Notes: generated by a model not told the origin, from the letters alone. A stretch of 64,000 nt of DNA from Eremomyces bilateralis CBS 781.70 (GCF_010015585.1 NW_022985092.1:138664-202663), one strand, 5' to 3'; positions 11,915 to 23,120 are shown, numbered from the stretch's first letter. Made by a program: numbers and translations.

Positions 11915-13030
11915 CTAGAACCCTCCCGACGACTCCCTTCTCACCTGTGCATTCTTGAACAAATCCAACAACGCGTTCTGCTGCCCCTGTCCCGGCGTCG
12001 GCCCGGCCCCGTTCGCCGGCGGCACAGGCGGGGTGAACGGTTTCGCCGTCTGGAAGAACTCCATCTCCGGCGTCGGTGCAAACTGCATCTCGCTCCGCGT
12101 CGCTTCTAATGCGTTCGCCGTCGGTTGCGGAGGTTGGTGGTGTGGAAACGGGGGTGCGGGAGGATGTTGGGCGGTCGGTGGTTTGTTCCGCGGCACGGCT
12201 AGCGGTGGTGGTTGTTGATAGGATTGCGTGGGAGGCTGCAGGGGGTTGCTGTTCGTCTCGTGGTGATGCACGCTCCAGCCGCTGTCCACCTCTCTCTGGT
12301 GGCCGAAGAGTTGGCGGAGGGAGATCTGCCGGCCCATAGGCGCGGAGGTCGGGTCTTCGGAATCGTTCAGGTTCGCTTCCGCCTGCGCGATCTCGGCGTG
12401 CACATGGTGCTGGTGTTCTTCCGGTACTTGAGGCGCCGCGGCCGCCGCAACTCTCCTGCTCTCCTTCGTCCGCTCGGCGCATTCGCCGATGAGCTTCGCG
12501 ATCGTGGCCCGGTCGATGACCGCGTTCTGCGTGGCGCCGCCGCTCTCGGAGAAGATCCAGAGACCGTAGATGATCGGCACGCCGGGGTTCCCCACGCCGT
12601 CGGGCGCCTCGGTTTGCAGGATGATGTACTCCTCCGTGTCATCCACGTCGTCGGGGCTGAACAGCTCGGTGAAGAAATTATCTAGCCCGCGCCGGTTGAG
12701 GATCATGACGGCGAATCGCTCGGGGGCGGCGGGGGTTCCTTCCAGGGCGACGATGAACATTGATCCTTCGACGTTGGATTTCTCCCATTCTTGGGAGGCG
12801 GTGTTGAAGGTGTACACGACGGCGTATGGGGCGATGGCGAGGATAGAGACAATGGAGGGGTTGTGTCGGCGGATGACCACGAGGTTTAGGGCGGAAGTGG
12901 TCAGAGGTCCTCGAGGGGCACCAGACATGTTTATTGCATCAGAGAAGGTGGCTTCATCAGTTTCGTAATCGGTAGGGACGGTTAGGACGTGTTGGGAGGG
13001 TGGTCGGTTGCGTGGTTGTTTGCGAGGCAT
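11915..13030 (-). CDS. DCP1: mRNA-decapping enzyme subunit Dcp1
   Basis: A single exon of 371 aa. The EVH1-like Dcp1 domain spans about residues 35-190: LNLVVIRRHNPSIVSILAIA, VVYTFNTASQEWEKSNVEGS and FAVMILNRRGLDNF are all family hallmarks. A GLWIF segment and a helix follow (TIAKLIGECAERTKESRR). The C-terminal third is a Gln/Pro-rich tail typical of filamentous fungi, ending NALLDLFKNA. Dcp1 activates the Dcp2 hydrolase that removes the 5' cap of mRNA in P-bodies. The gene is divergent from the inositol phosphatase gene. Confidence 0.88.
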   Translation of the reverse strand: MPRKQPRNRPPSQHVLTVPTDYETDEATFSDAINMSGAPRGPLTTSALNLVVIRRHNPSIVSILAIAPYAVVYTFNTASQEWEKSNVEGSMFIVALEGTPAAPERFAVMILNRRGLDNFFTELFSPDDVDDTEEYIILQTEAPDGVGNPGVPIIYGLWIFSESGGATQNAVIDRATIAKLIGECAERTKESRRVAAAAAPQVPEEHQHHVHAEIAQAEANLNDSEDPTSAPMGRQISLRQLFGHQREVDSGWSVHHHETNSNPLQPPTQSYQQPPPLAVPRNKPPTAQHPPAPPFPHHQPPQPTANALEATRSEMQFAPTPEMEFFQTAKPFTPPVPPANGAGPTPGQGQQNALLDLFKNAQVRRESSGGF

Positions 13031-13480
13031 TGTGAAGTGGTAGAGGGATAGAAGGGAGAGACTCGATCAGTAAACGATTGGAATTCTTCACAAGCTCTGG
13101 AAAGGCTTCACTGTTATAACAGCCCGTCTATTCGTTCAAACTTCTGCGGTCTTGTAGATTTGGATCAACACCATACAGTTGAGTTGTAACTGAAGTATCA
13201 TAGATGGCATATCTGATATAGAGCGAGATACTGTGGCGGTGCATGCTGATCATATGTGGCGGTGCAGCCCTATCGGGTCGAGATCGTCATAGACATCCGG
13301 ATGGCACGAGGACTCGGGGCGTGACAACAGTTCCAATATATACCCTTAGGTTACATTCAGTGCAACTCTTAGCATCCAGCACAGCAGTGGAAGAGTTTTA
13401 ATTCATTGTTTTAAGTTTGCATTTATAAAGCATTCCATGTTTAGCCAGACGGTCCGATAACAGCCGGGGAGGAAGCACAG
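13031..13480. promoter_or_regulatory. Divergent promoter of DCP1 and the inositol 5-phosphatase gene
   Basis: A 450-bp spacer between two diverging starts. It is AT-richer than the genes and has TATATA-like and TTATAAAG sequences on the phosphatase side (about 13,333-13,430). No specific operator is recognised. Confidence 0.4.
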
Positions 13481-16400
13481 ATGTCTTCGGCCGATCAACC
13501 CCCCGGAGCAGACGACGTGTCGAGTTCGCTACCAGGAGCTTTCCCAGGAAACGGTCAAGACTCAGCAGCGACGCCCAACCAACAGAGTTTGGCCGAAGGC
13601 GTGTACGCCAGACGCCATGAGTTCGTGCGACCGCGATCTCTGCGTATCCGCGTCGGCTCGTGGAACGTAGCTGCCTTGAAAGGCACGGAGCAAGATCTTG
13701 GGGACTGGTTTATCGACGGAAAAGGAGTCACGGAATCATTAGGCGGCCTGTCTGCCACGACTTCACGGGAAGAGCATGGAAGCCATTCAGAAAACGGCCC
13801 GGAGGTCGAGAATGTGGTCAACCAAGAGCTTCGAAGGACGCAGAAAGAGTCAACCGTGCCGAGGAACGACGACGGCGTTCCCCCCAGAGGGGATGAAGTT
13901 GGGCTTTACGTCCTTGGCTTGCAGGAGGTCGTGGATGTCGCCAGTCCCACGGAAAACATTCGACCGTATACCGACCCCGGTCCGGCGAACAAGTTCAAGA
14001 GTGCCATCGAGGCCGGGCTACCGGCTGGATACGAACTGGTGGCAGAGCAGCAGCTGATTGGCCTTCTTCTCTTGATATACGCAGCTCCTGACGTGGCGCC
14101 GGAGCTAAAGTCCATCAGCACCACATCGGTGGGGACCGGACTGATGGGATACATGGGCAACAAAGGTGCCGTTACTGCCCGATTGGTTCTTGGAGAAACT
14201 ACTCGACTGGTTTTCATCAATTGTCATCTTGCAGCTGGCGCTGATGGCGCTGCCTTGGAGCGCAGGAACTGGGACTTTGGCCAGGTTATGAGTCGGACGC
14301 GTTTTGATCCCATTGACGACGTTTTTGGCTTTCAGCATACCAATGCCGAATCGATCGGCGACGAAGATTTTGCATTCTGCTTTGGCGACTTTAACTATCG
14401 ACTGGACGGCACGCCTGGCGAAGACGTCCGGAGGCTTCTGATGCTTCACACGCGAAATGAGTACGATTTGGGGAAGTACGACGCCTCCAAGAACGAAGAG
14501 GATATCCGGAACCTGGGATCCGGAGACCGGCCCAAATCCCGCGCTCGACTATCTTCTAAGCTCTCTACGGTTGGGATCGCTGGCGAGCCCCGCAGCGACG
14601 AGAAACAGGATTCAGCCCTGGAGATTCCCCATGATCTCGATCCATCTTCGCTCCAAGCCACGCTCGCCTCTTTACTGCCTCATGACGAGCTTCAGCTGCA
14701 GATGAAGGCAAGAAAAGCGTTTCACGACGGTTGGAAAGAGGGGCCAATCAGATTTCTGCCAACGTACAAGTATGATGTGGGCACTGTCGGGGATTTCGAC
14801 TCCAGCGAGAAAAGGAGATGTCCTAGTTGGTGCGACCGGGTCGTCTATCGTACCAGGAAATCAAAGCTCGACTACGACTCCCAAATTAAAGAGGAACAGG
14901 AGTCAAAGAAGCGGGACGAGGAGATGAAATCTCGTGGTGTCGACGACACTTCCGCAGATGAAGGTGTTCTTTGGGACTACGACCCTGATGCGGACGGAGA
15001 TGCGGGCAGTTACGATGAGGACGCTGGCTTGGCCATGGAGCGGGTGATGACGAGAGAAGGCTTTGAAGATACGATTACGCTTGAGGCATACGGCTCGCAT
15101 CAACGAGTATTGTCCTCTGACCACAAGCCGCTCGAAGCCATCTTTTTGATCAAATACGACTCGGTCATACCAGAACTGAAAGCCAAGGTCCACCAGGAAG
15201 TCGCTCGGGAGTTGGATAGGGCTGAAAACGAGGGACGACCGACGGTGACCGTCTTAACCGACCCCTCCTCGGGCGACAACGAGGATGAGGAACTCTCGGA
15301 TACTAATCCACAAAACGCCGATAGCATAAACTTTGGAAAGGTCCGGTATGGGCAATTGCGGAGACGCCAACTCACCGTTGCCAATACGGGGCAAGTTCCT
15401 GCGCGGATCTCGTTCGTCGATCGAGCCGTGGCGGAAGGGCAATCCAGAGGTAGTACACCCCCCTGGCTTGTTATTGGATTCGACCGTGACCCGGAACCTA
15501 ATCCCCCTGCTTCGGCCGTCAGAAACGGCCTAGGACTGAAAACTTACCTTCTAGAACCCGGCGAAGCCACAACCGTGGTCCTGATCCTCCGCGTGGACAA
15601 CACGGATCTCGTCAAGGCCCTCAACAACCACACCGCCACTCTGGACGACGTGCTCATTCTCCGCGTTGAGAACGGCCGCGACCACTTCCTCCCCATCCAC
15701 GGCCACTGGCTCCGCTCCAGTCTCGGCTCCACCGTGGACAAGCTCATCCGCATCCCCGAAGGCGGCGTGCGCAAGCTCCAGCGCCAGAAACCGCACGGCA
15801 GCGGCAGCTCCAAGTCGTCGCGGTCAAGCGGAGCGTCCGCGTCCGGCGGCTCCGGGTCGGCACCCGCGACGGATCCCCCGGGGGTAAAGTGGTCGACACC
15901 TCGCGAATTATTCCGGCTGACGGAGGCGCTAGAACACATGATCCAGCGGTCGCTGGCTGAGTTTGATATGATTGCAGGCACAGACGATGTGGCACCGTGG
16001 ATCGAGAATGCGGCGTGGCCGTTCCATGAGGACTCCTGGACCTTCCAGGACGAGGAGAAGAGGAAGGAGATCTTGTGGAAGATTCAGGATGCCGTGGATT
16101 GCGATCATGGCTTTGAGAAGGCCTTCTCGCTGGAGGACACATCGATTCGCAAGGCTGAATGCCTAGCTGATGCGCTCCTTACCTTCCTTCGAAGCATGGA
16201 TGACGGTCTCGTCACCACGTCGCGGTGGGAGGCCCTGGAACTCACCATGATCTCCCACGAGAAGGCAAAGAAACACCGCAGCCTCGAGGAGGACCGCGCC
16301 TCGTTCCTCGAGAGACTGGCCGAGGCGCCGATCCACAACGCCTCGTTCTTCCTCCTGACCACCATGCTCTCACGCATCATCTCGGAAGTCGTCTCCGCGT

Positions 16401-16642
16401 CCAAAAGCCGTCATAGGGCGTTGCCACACCCGATCGAGCTCCCCGCGAGCCCGAGGGTGAGTCGGCGGAGGAAGACGCTGAGCGCGGACCCGGTTGAGGC
16501 GAGAAAGCAGCTGATGGAACTCAACTATGCGACGATATTCGCAGAGGCGGTGGTGAGGCCTTCGACGATGGCTAGCAATGCAAAGCACAAGTCTAGCCAT
16601 GAGCGGAAGGCAAGGTTCATCGAGACGTTCCTGAGAGGCTGA
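13481..16642 (+). CDS. OCRL/INPP5B-type inositol polyphosphate 5-phosphatase with ASH and RhoGAP-like domains
   Basis: A 1,053-aa single-exon protein. The 5-phosphatase catalytic motifs appear in order: VGSWNV (58-63), GLQEV (146-150), GYMGNKGAV (223-231), NCHLAAG (247-253), FGDFNYRLDG (301-310), FLPTYKYD, CPSWCDRVVY and SSDHKPLEA. A PapD-like ASH segment (FGKVRYGQLRRRQLTVANTG) follows, then a C-terminal RhoGAP-like helical region (ELFRLTEALEHMIQ, ECLADALLTFLRS). This is the order in human OCRL and INPP5B. The family removes the 5-phosphate of PI(4,5)P2 and acts in endocytic and Golgi trafficking. I do not see a clear RhoGAP arginine finger, and the OCRL domain also lacks GAP activity. Confidence 0.85.
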   Translation: MSSADQPPGADDVSSSLPGAFPGNGQDSAATPNQQSLAEGVYARRHEFVRPRSLRIRVGSWNVAALKGTEQDLGDWFIDGKGVTESLGGLSATTSREEHGSHSENGPEVENVVNQELRRTQKESTVPRNDDGVPPRGDEVGLYVLGLQEVVDVASPTENIRPYTDPGPANKFKSAIEAGLPAGYELVAEQQLIGLLLLIYAAPDVAPELKSISTTSVGTGLMGYMGNKGAVTARLVLGETTRLVFINCHLAAGADGAALERRNWDFGQVMSRTRFDPIDDVFGFQHTNAESIGDEDFAFCFGDFNYRLDGTPGEDVRRLLMLHTRNEYDLGKYDASKNEEDIRNLGSGDRPKSRARLSSKLSTVGIAGEPRSDEKQDSALEIPHDLDPSSLQATLASLLPHDELQLQMKARKAFHDGWKEGPIRFLPTYKYDVGTVGDFDSSEKRRCPSWCDRVVYRTRKSKLDYDSQIKEEQESKKRDEEMKSRGVDDTSADEGVLWDYDPDADGDAGSYDEDAGLAMERVMTREGFEDTITLEAYGSHQRVLSSDHKPLEAIFLIKYDSVIPELKAKVHQEVARELDRAENEGRPTVTVLTDPSSGDNEDEELSDTNPQNADSINFGKVRYGQLRRRQLTVANTGQVPARISFVDRAVAEGQSRGSTPPWLVIGFDRDPEPNPPASAVRNGLGLKTYLLEPGEATTVVLILRVDNTDLVKALNNHTATLDDVLILRVENGRDHFLPIHGHWLRSSLGSTVDKLIRIPEGGVRKLQRQKPHGSGSSKSSRSSGASASGGSGSAPATDPPGVKWSTPRELFRLTEALEHMIQRSLAEFDMIAGTDDVAPWIENAAWPFHEDSWTFQDEEKRKEILWKIQDAVDCDHGFEKAFSLEDTSIRKAECLADALLTFLRSMDDGLVTTSRWEALELTMISHEKAKKHRSLEEDRASFLERLAEAPIHNASFFLLTTMLSRIISEVVSASKSRHRALPHPIELPASPRVSRRRKTLSADPVEARKQLMELNYATIFAEAVVRPSTMASNAKHKSSHERKARFIETFLRG

Positions 16643-16985
16643 GCGGTGCTCCCAGGAGCGTTCAAGGACAGTAGGGCTATCTTCCTGGATAACATGACAC
16701 CCCCATGTTTAGTTTTGAAATAGGCTTTGACTTATTGATTATCCCGTATTATCATCTAGCGGATAAATGACCTTGCTCGACATTGAGAGCTATACATGCT
16801 TTTATTGCCCCTAAAGAGTGATTCGAAGCGGCTTACGATCCCACAAGCTATTAAAAATCATCCATATCCAATCCAATCCATCCATCAACCCAAGCAAACA
16901 CATTCTCGTTATATACATGTACTATTTCCACGCCAACCCTCCACCACCACCTAAACTCTCCCAAATCAATTCAAATCATCTCCCC
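16643..16985. other. Convergent intergenic spacer
   Basis: 343 bp between the 3' ends of the phosphatase and SEC12 genes. It is AT-rich, and I see nothing beyond presumed 3' UTRs. Confidence 0.5.
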
Positions 16986-19003
16986 TCACCCCATCGCCTC
17001 ACGCGCCGCCTCACCCACGAACCCCGCCAGCCCGGAAAAGAACACCCCCTTCAACACCGTCTCCCCCTCCTCCACTGCCCACTCCCCGGCCCTTACCAAC
17101 CGCCCCTTCCACGACTCCTGCTCCCGCTTACTCAGCTCCTCCCACCGCCTCGCCCCCGGATCCGCATGCAGCACCGCCTCGTCGTGGTGGAGCTCGGCCA
17201 GCAGCTTCCCACCCATGCCTTCAGTTTCCGGCGCTGTTACGAGGACGGCTTTGCCAGGTTCTAGAGGGGTAGAGTGTGGTTTTGCGGGCAGGACGCGTTG
17301 GCGGAGTTCGCGCAGCTTGGGGGTGGGCTGTTGGCGTGCGGCGTTCATCTGGCTGAAGGCGTCGCGGAGGTGGGAGAGGGGCTGTCGGATGGCGTTGGGG
17401 ATGAGCTGGACGGCTGGGGAGTTGGAGGTGGCGGTGCGGTAGTCGAAGAAGGATTGGAGGACGATGGTGGAGACGAGGAGGAAGGCGGCGAGGTAGATGA
17501 GGGGGGAGGAGATGGCGGAGAGGGCGGTGAGAGCGGATTGAGGAGGGGAAAGGAGGTGGCGGGGGGTGTCGGTGGAGGTAGTGGTAGTGGTTAGTGGGAT
17601 GTGCTCGACGGAGACGGTGTGGGAGATGGAGGTGGAGGCGAGGAAGAGGAAGGGTTTCGAGGAGGCGGCGGTGTATTTGGCGGGCGGGATAAACGGCGAG
17701 AAGACGACCTTGGTGATCGTGTGCGCGTGGACGTCCTTGATGGTGGTGACCGTTCGGAAGGGCCCGAACTGATCTGTTTTTTTGCCGCTATAGTCGACTG
17801 TAAGGACGACGATCGACCGATCCTGGCCCGCGACGGCGACGGCGAACTGTCTGGCTCCAGTGGTCTCGTCCGCGTCGAGAGCGCAAACGTCCATCCCCAC
17901 GCTCGGTCCCAGCCGTTTCGAGAACCGTTTCCGCAGCAGAATATCGCCGGGTCCACCGGAGGGATATACCTTCATAATGACCAGCTCGCAGACCTTACCG
18001 TTCGATGTGATATGGTTCTGGAGGAGGAGAAGATGATCAGCGGTCAGGAATCGGACGAACCGAAACTTCGATCGGCCGGTGGGGGATTCGAAAACGTCTG
18101 GGAAAGGCATCGAGAAGATCTTGTGCGGGTCGGAAAGCTTCCCTTTCGCCTTCCTCTTGGTAAAATCATACGCGATCTCGCCGAGGAACACTTCCCCGTC
18201 GGTTGCATAGGTGAGAAGAAAGTATCCGTCGTCCGGTTCCGCAATGTCCATGTCTATCACCTCCGCTGCTTTTGGTGGAGTAATCCGCCGAATGATGTCC
18301 TTCTCGTCCGGTCTCGTCACCGTCCCATTGAACACTACCAGTTCGCTCTCTTTGGCAAGGCCAGTAGCAATCGCCCCGATCCTCTTATTGCCATGGTGCT
18401 TGCCAGGTTTGATCGTTGCGGGACTCAACCGCAATATCCGCTGATACGCATCCACCCGCGCCCTGTCGTCCTTCTGGGTCGAAAACACGCGGCATTTGCT
18501 CAGCGGTTCGATCTTCCCGGGTGTCTGCTTCTCATCCTGCGCTCCGTTCGCATTTTTCTTCGACCCTTTGCCTGTCTTGGGCTCGGGATACACGACGCTG
18601 TACGTGCGAAAATGCTCGTTCTGCCCCCGTTTGCAGTCTTCGGTGCTGGAATTGATGCCGGCGAGCGCGATGACGCCGGCGCTGGTCCCTAGGTTCGCGA
18701 GCGTGTTGACGCTGTCTTCGGTACGAGGGAGGTCGATCTCGCCGACCTCTTCGATTGCGCTGCGGGAGGATACGTCGAGGAGTGTCTGTCGAAGTCTAAG
18801 CCGATATCATACAAGTCGGTTTACTCTAGCGGAGGAGCTTGTCAGGTACGGGTGAATGGACTTACAATCTTGTTTGGAACACCGCTCCTCCCTTCCCCTC
18901 CGCCGCCGCCAACTAGCAAGTAGCCGCGATTGTAGGGATCGAATGCGGCGGAGTACAGAGGGTAGTTGAGGGTTGCTTTCGCATATGATATTTGCGGCGC
19001 CAT
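16986..19003 (-). CDS. SEC12: Sec12/PREB-type guanine nucleotide exchange factor for Sar1
   Basis: Two exons are inferred, 19003-18866 and 18785-16986, with an 80-nt intron. The splice joins GVPNKI to TLLDVSS in frame, giving 645 aa. Exon 1 carries the start of the beta-propeller (YPLYSAAFDPYNRGYLLVGG) and a glycine run (32-36). The WD-like body includes ARQFAVAVAGQDRSIVV and VHAHTITKVVFSP. One hydrophobic segment (about 473-491, PLIYLAAFLLVSTIVLQ) fits the single ER membrane anchor, followed by a lumenal tail. Sec12 loads GTP on Sar1 to start COPII coat assembly at the ER. The track-length ORF misses exon 1; a donor and acceptor check decides the start. Confidence 0.82.
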
Positions 19004-19853
19004 GGTGTTGGATAGAGGAAGGTAGGCGCCCTCTGACCTTGCGACTTAAATATGGGAGAGATATATGGGATGAGAGGAACTCGAGGTATATCTATGATAA
19101 TAGAGAGAAGAAGAGCGTATTCAAGGATGGAGTTGTTGATGTGGCCTGAAGTCATGAAGCTCCAACGACCCGGATGTTGCGCATGGTTCATGAATCGAAT
19201 GACGCTGGATGACATGAATAGCGGTAGCAATCAGCGAATGAGAGTTATTTATAACACGCAATACAGAACAGCTAGGGAACTAGCGGTATTATAGTTATAG
19301 CTCGATTAGCTAATTAATGCGACGGACAATAACAACGCAAAGGAGCGAGAGGTCGAGAGCTGAGAGCATCATTCATTCACCACGTACACACACCACATAT
19401 TTCGAAGGGATGTTTTGAATCCTTTCCATATACAATGAGAGAATGTCCAAAAGTAATAGATAGACCATTTCCCAACCCCATTCTTTAGGATCCATCATTA
19501 AGCCATGTCCCATACATTTCATTCCAAGCGAGCGTGGGCGTCCTTTTTCGACCGCAGCAGTCCGCCCCCCATCCCCCAATCCCGAATCGTTAGCGACAGT
19601 AAGTCGATCATGATGCCCTTTTTTGATCCTCCCAAAATATCTACAAAGATCATGATCTAGTCCCATCAGTACCCAGCAGCAAGCGAGTGTCGGCGTAATC
19701 GAAACAGTTACGGGGAATAATAAAAAACCGCCAATCCCGATCCCAAGGTATCCTTATCCTAGAGAAAAACAAATATGCCACACAGACCAATGAAAGAGAT
19801 AACAAGGCTCCCCACAGGTAGAGGAGAACCGATAACAAAAAAATAAAATCAGG
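19004..19853. other. Intergenic, SEC12 promoter and downstream gene's 3' side
   Basis: 850 bp between the SEC12 start and the end of the next minus-strand gene. A 62-codon hydrophobic minus-strand frame (19650-19838) has no recognisable homology and no support as a gene. Confidence 0.4.
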
Positions 19854-22800
19854 CTAGGTGGTCGCCGTCTGCACCTTCCTCAACCCCGCCGTCGTGGGCA
19901 TCGGCATCCCAAATGCCGACGCTAAAAGACTATTCTTCTTCTTCTTCTTCCCCTCCATCGGGAACAGCGTCGGTGGCCCGCTCGCACCCGCCGCGGGCGC
20001 CGCGATCGGATGGTGTCCGAACCCCCTCCGCTTCCCGATCGCCGTCGACGGACGCCGCGTCACATTGCCCTCGGATACGGTCTTCTTATGCGCGCTGCCC
20101 GCCGCGGTCGACGGACGGGGCATGGGGGGGAGGGGGAGCGTCGCGGACAAGGGGGGGAAGGGGGAGAAGGTGGCGGGCGGGGAGCGGAACGGGGAGGTGG
20201 AGTCGCGGGTGGAGGTGGTGGAGTTGGTGGTGGCGGTGGTGGAGGGGGAGAACATCGCGGGCGAAGAGGGCCGAACGTCGACGGTACCTCGGGAATAGCT
20301 CCTCGTTTCCCGCGGCTTGGGCAAAGGCGCACCGGCATCCGTCGGGGGCGATGCCGCGGCGTTCAGGAAACCGTAGCTGGTCTTGCGGGACCCCTCGAGC
20401 GGGCTCGGGATCTGGATGAGCAGCTCTTCGCTCTTCTGCGGGTCGAGGTCCTTGCGCACGGTGATTTTCGACCGGGGCTCAACGTCCTCGGGGCGGGCGG
20501 GCTCGGGAGAACCGCGGCCAGAACCGGCGCGCGTACCGGCGTCGAAGCGGAGCTGGGCGACGATGGAGTCGACGGTGAGGGCAGTGGTGCAGGCGTCGGG
20601 GACAGCGAGGTCGAGGGCGTGGGAGCGGGAATGGGAGCGGGAGTGGGTGCGGGAGTGGGTGCGCTGATGAGGGGGAGACTGGGTGGAGGTGGAGTTGCTG
20701 CGGCGGAGGTCGTTCATGGCGACGAGATGGGTTGGAGAGTCGCGGAGGTGAGTGGAGTCGATGGAAGAGAACCTCGAGTGGCGAGATCGAGCGGGGGGAG
20801 GGGTGCCGTTGGAACCTGGCACAGATGTGGTGCTGCCCGCCGATTTTGGTGGCGGGTTGGTCGACTGCTCCGTGGTCGGATGGGAGGTCGGAGCTGCCGT
20901 ATAGAACGGCGAGCTGTACGGATCAATGTTCATTGCAAACGGATCTCGCGCTCCCTCCGGGATGGAGGTGTCACTCTGGTTATTAACCTCGATCAGCGGT
21001 GACCTTCGTCGCCCATCCTTGGCTGGGACCGCCGGAATGGGTGGAAATTGGTAGCTTTGATCCAACGGCGTCAAGGCGCCGATACTATTGGTGCTGGCGG
21101 ACATGCCCGAGCGTCGGTCGAGGTCCGGCAAGGAGTCGGAGCTGGGAAGTTCGGGAAGGGGTCGCAAAGCCAGATCAGCATCGGGTCGAGGGCGCAGGGC
21201 ACTCTTGGCGGGAATCTGAGGCTGGGGAGAGCCGCCCGATGCAGGCGTGTCGAGTTCCCCCGAGCTTTCAAGAGTGGAGTCACCATTTTCCAGAAAGTCC
21301 TCCAGGTCGGGCTCATCAGCGTCAAGGATACTCCAGTCAAAGTCACAGTGAGCCTCTCCGCCTTCCTCATAGATCATGTCAATGACATCCTCCCAGGAGG
21401 CAGAGTCGGGTCGGTGTGCCTCGCTGGGTCGTCGGTGAACGGACGGCCGACGGGAGAGTGTGCTGGGTCGCCTCGAGTGCATCTTCGGGGGGGCCGTTGC
21501 CCCAAGGGTATCTGACATCTGGGACACCGGGCGCGGTCGGGGATGATTGAAGGGCCGAGCGAAAGATCGGAACTCGGACTGATCGGACTGGGCGGATTCG
21601 TTGGATCGGACCGCCACAAGGGAACTGCCTGGTAAGGATCGGGAGTGACGCAACGGCGATCCGAATGTGGTGTGGTCAGGCACCATGCTGGTTCGGCTGC
21701 CACGCTGCGAGGATAGGCTTTCTGGCTCTTCTTGGAGAGACTCAAGCTCCCTTTGGAAGGAGAGCGATTGCATACCAAGCGCCTCGGATGATAAAGGCGC
21801 ATGCTCTCCCGCCTGCTCCTGTGAAAAGTTCGGCAGCGGTGGTAGCGGCGGCAGCTCTTCATTGGCTTTCGGTGCGCCCGAACCAAACGTGGATGGAGAC
21901 TCGTCGGCCGGGAACTGAGGAGCCGTGGGAGATTCATGGTTCAATTCTTCGGCAATATGTTTCGGTGTCCACACGCGGCGAGACGCACGTCGTGGCGGAG
22001 GCGACTGTACCGGCGGGTTGTCGGGGAGGGCAGAAGCCATGGAGACGAATTGGAAGGATTCACTGGAACGAGCGGGTCGGACAGGTCGGATTGGCCGGAC
22101 CGGTGGAGGGCTTGAGATTCGCGTTGGCGGTACCACCGTCCCTGGAGATGGCGTCGGCGCAACTTGTGCTGCTAAATTCGAGTTGGCCTGGCTCCGGCGG
22201 TTCCATGACGGAGGGTCGAAAATCGACGAGGTAGACGCGTTCGTTGATGTTCGGCCGAGTGCAGAGAGGCCGGAAGGGCTGAATGATGGGGATTCGATGA
22301 TGGGGGCCGCATCGGCCTTGAGATCGGACGTGCGCATGTGCGAAACCTCACGTTTGGGAAGATGCGAAGCACTGGCTGCGGTAAACTCTGAGGCTAGCGA
22401 AGGAGATGGACCAGTCTGAGGACGGTTTTCGAAAAGAGAGGGAAGGTCGTTACGGCCAGTGTGAACCAGATGCTGGAAATCAGATGGAGCGGAGATCATC
22501 GTCTTGCGGTTGGATTCGCCTGGAACGGATAAGCGTCTGTCCTTGCCCGGCAGGATCACGTCGGATTCCGCGATTTCCTTACCTGGACCCGGGATTTTGA
22601 TTTCCTTCCCATGCAAATTGTTCCAGACTCCCCGGAATTTCGACCCTGGGGTGTCCTTCTCTTGCTCCGGCCTGAAGCCCGCGGACGACGGAGGGCGTTT
22701 CGCCGCCTTTTTTAATTTCTTGCCCACCGTACTGACGTACAGCAGCGACCTGGATGCAGCGTCCACACTATCGGTCGAACTAGGGGCATCCGAGAAACTC

Positions 22801-23120
22801 CGGCCATCGAGCGAAGAACTCCGCCGGGAGGAGTCGTCGCTCTTGTTCGACTCTCGGTGTGGCGCAGGGGAACGCGATCCGGAGCCAGCAGTCGAGGTTT
22901 GGGAGGTAACGGTGTTGCTCCGTGAGCGGAGCTGGAAGACGGAACCGCGCTTGTCATTCGAGCGCTTTGGCATGAGTCCAGTGGAACTGGTTGGGGATAT
23001 GATCGAGCTGGCTTTTCTCGAACTTTGCTGCTGCACGCTCTCCTTGCGCCGCTGCTCGGCTGCGTGATCCCAGCCAGCGGGATGCCGATTGGCATAGGCA
23101 TCGTCCAAGAAGAACCCCAT
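19854..23120 (-). CDS. Long disordered Ser/Pro-rich protein with a CRIB motif
   Basis: A 1,088-aa single-exon protein beginning MGFFLDDAYANRHPAGWDHA. Most of it is low-complexity Ser/Pro/Arg sequence. Residues 209-222 read ISAPSDFQHLVHTG, which fits the CRIB consensus (I-S-x-P-x(2-4)-F-x-H-x-x-H-x-G) for binding GTP-loaded Cdc42 or Rac. The flanks also look ordered (FRGVWNNLHGKEIKIPGPG before, NDLPSLFENR after). An acidic patch (about 560-610, WEDVIDMIYEEGG) and a basic C-terminus (GKKKKKNSLLASAFG) are further candidate functional parts. I infer a Cdc42/Rac effector in polarity or septation, but name no orthologue. The third-position C-to-G switch lies near codon 1,000. Confidence 0.7.
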   Translation of the reverse strand: MGFFLDDAYANRHPAGWDHAAEQRRKESVQQQSSRKASSIISPTSSTGLMPKRSNDKRGSVFQLRSRSNTVTSQTSTAGSGSRSPAPHRESNKSDDSSRRSSSLDGRSFSDAPSSTDSVDAASRSLLYVSTVGKKLKKAAKRPPSSAGFRPEQEKDTPGSKFRGVWNNLHGKEIKIPGPGKEIAESDVILPGKDRRLSVPGESNRKTMISAPSDFQHLVHTGRNDLPSLFENRPQTGPSPSLASEFTAASASHLPKREVSHMRTSDLKADAAPIIESPSFSPSGLSALGRTSTNASTSSIFDPPSWNRRSQANSNLAAQVAPTPSPGTVVPPTRISSPPPVRPIRPVRPARSSESFQFVSMASALPDNPPVQSPPPRRASRRVWTPKHIAEELNHESPTAPQFPADESPSTFGSGAPKANEELPPLPPLPNFSQEQAGEHAPLSSEALGMQSLSFQRELESLQEEPESLSSQRGSRTSMVPDHTTFGSPLRHSRSLPGSSLVAVRSNESAQSDQSEFRSFARPFNHPRPRPVSQMSDTLGATAPPKMHSRRPSTLSRRPSVHRRPSEAHRPDSASWEDVIDMIYEEGGEAHCDFDWSILDADEPDLEDFLENGDSTLESSGELDTPASGGSPQPQIPAKSALRPRPDADLALRPLPELPSSDSLPDLDRRSGMSASTNSIGALTPLDQSYQFPPIPAVPAKDGRRRSPLIEVNNQSDTSIPEGARDPFAMNIDPYSSPFYTAAPTSHPTTEQSTNPPPKSAGSTTSVPGSNGTPPPARSRHSRFSSIDSTHLRDSPTHLVAMNDLRRSNSTSTQSPPHQRTHSRTHSRSHSRSHALDLAVPDACTTALTVDSIVAQLRFDAGTRAGSGRGSPEPARPEDVEPRSKITVRKDLDPQKSEELLIQIPSPLEGSRKTSYGFLNAAASPPTDAGAPLPKPRETRSYSRGTVDVRPSSPAMFSPSTTATTNSTTSTRDSTSPFRSPPATFSPFPPLSATLPLPPMPRPSTAAGSAHKKTVSEGNVTRRPSTAIGKRRGFGHHPIAAPAAGASGPPTLFPMEGKKKKKNSLLASAFGMPMPTTAGLRKVQTATT

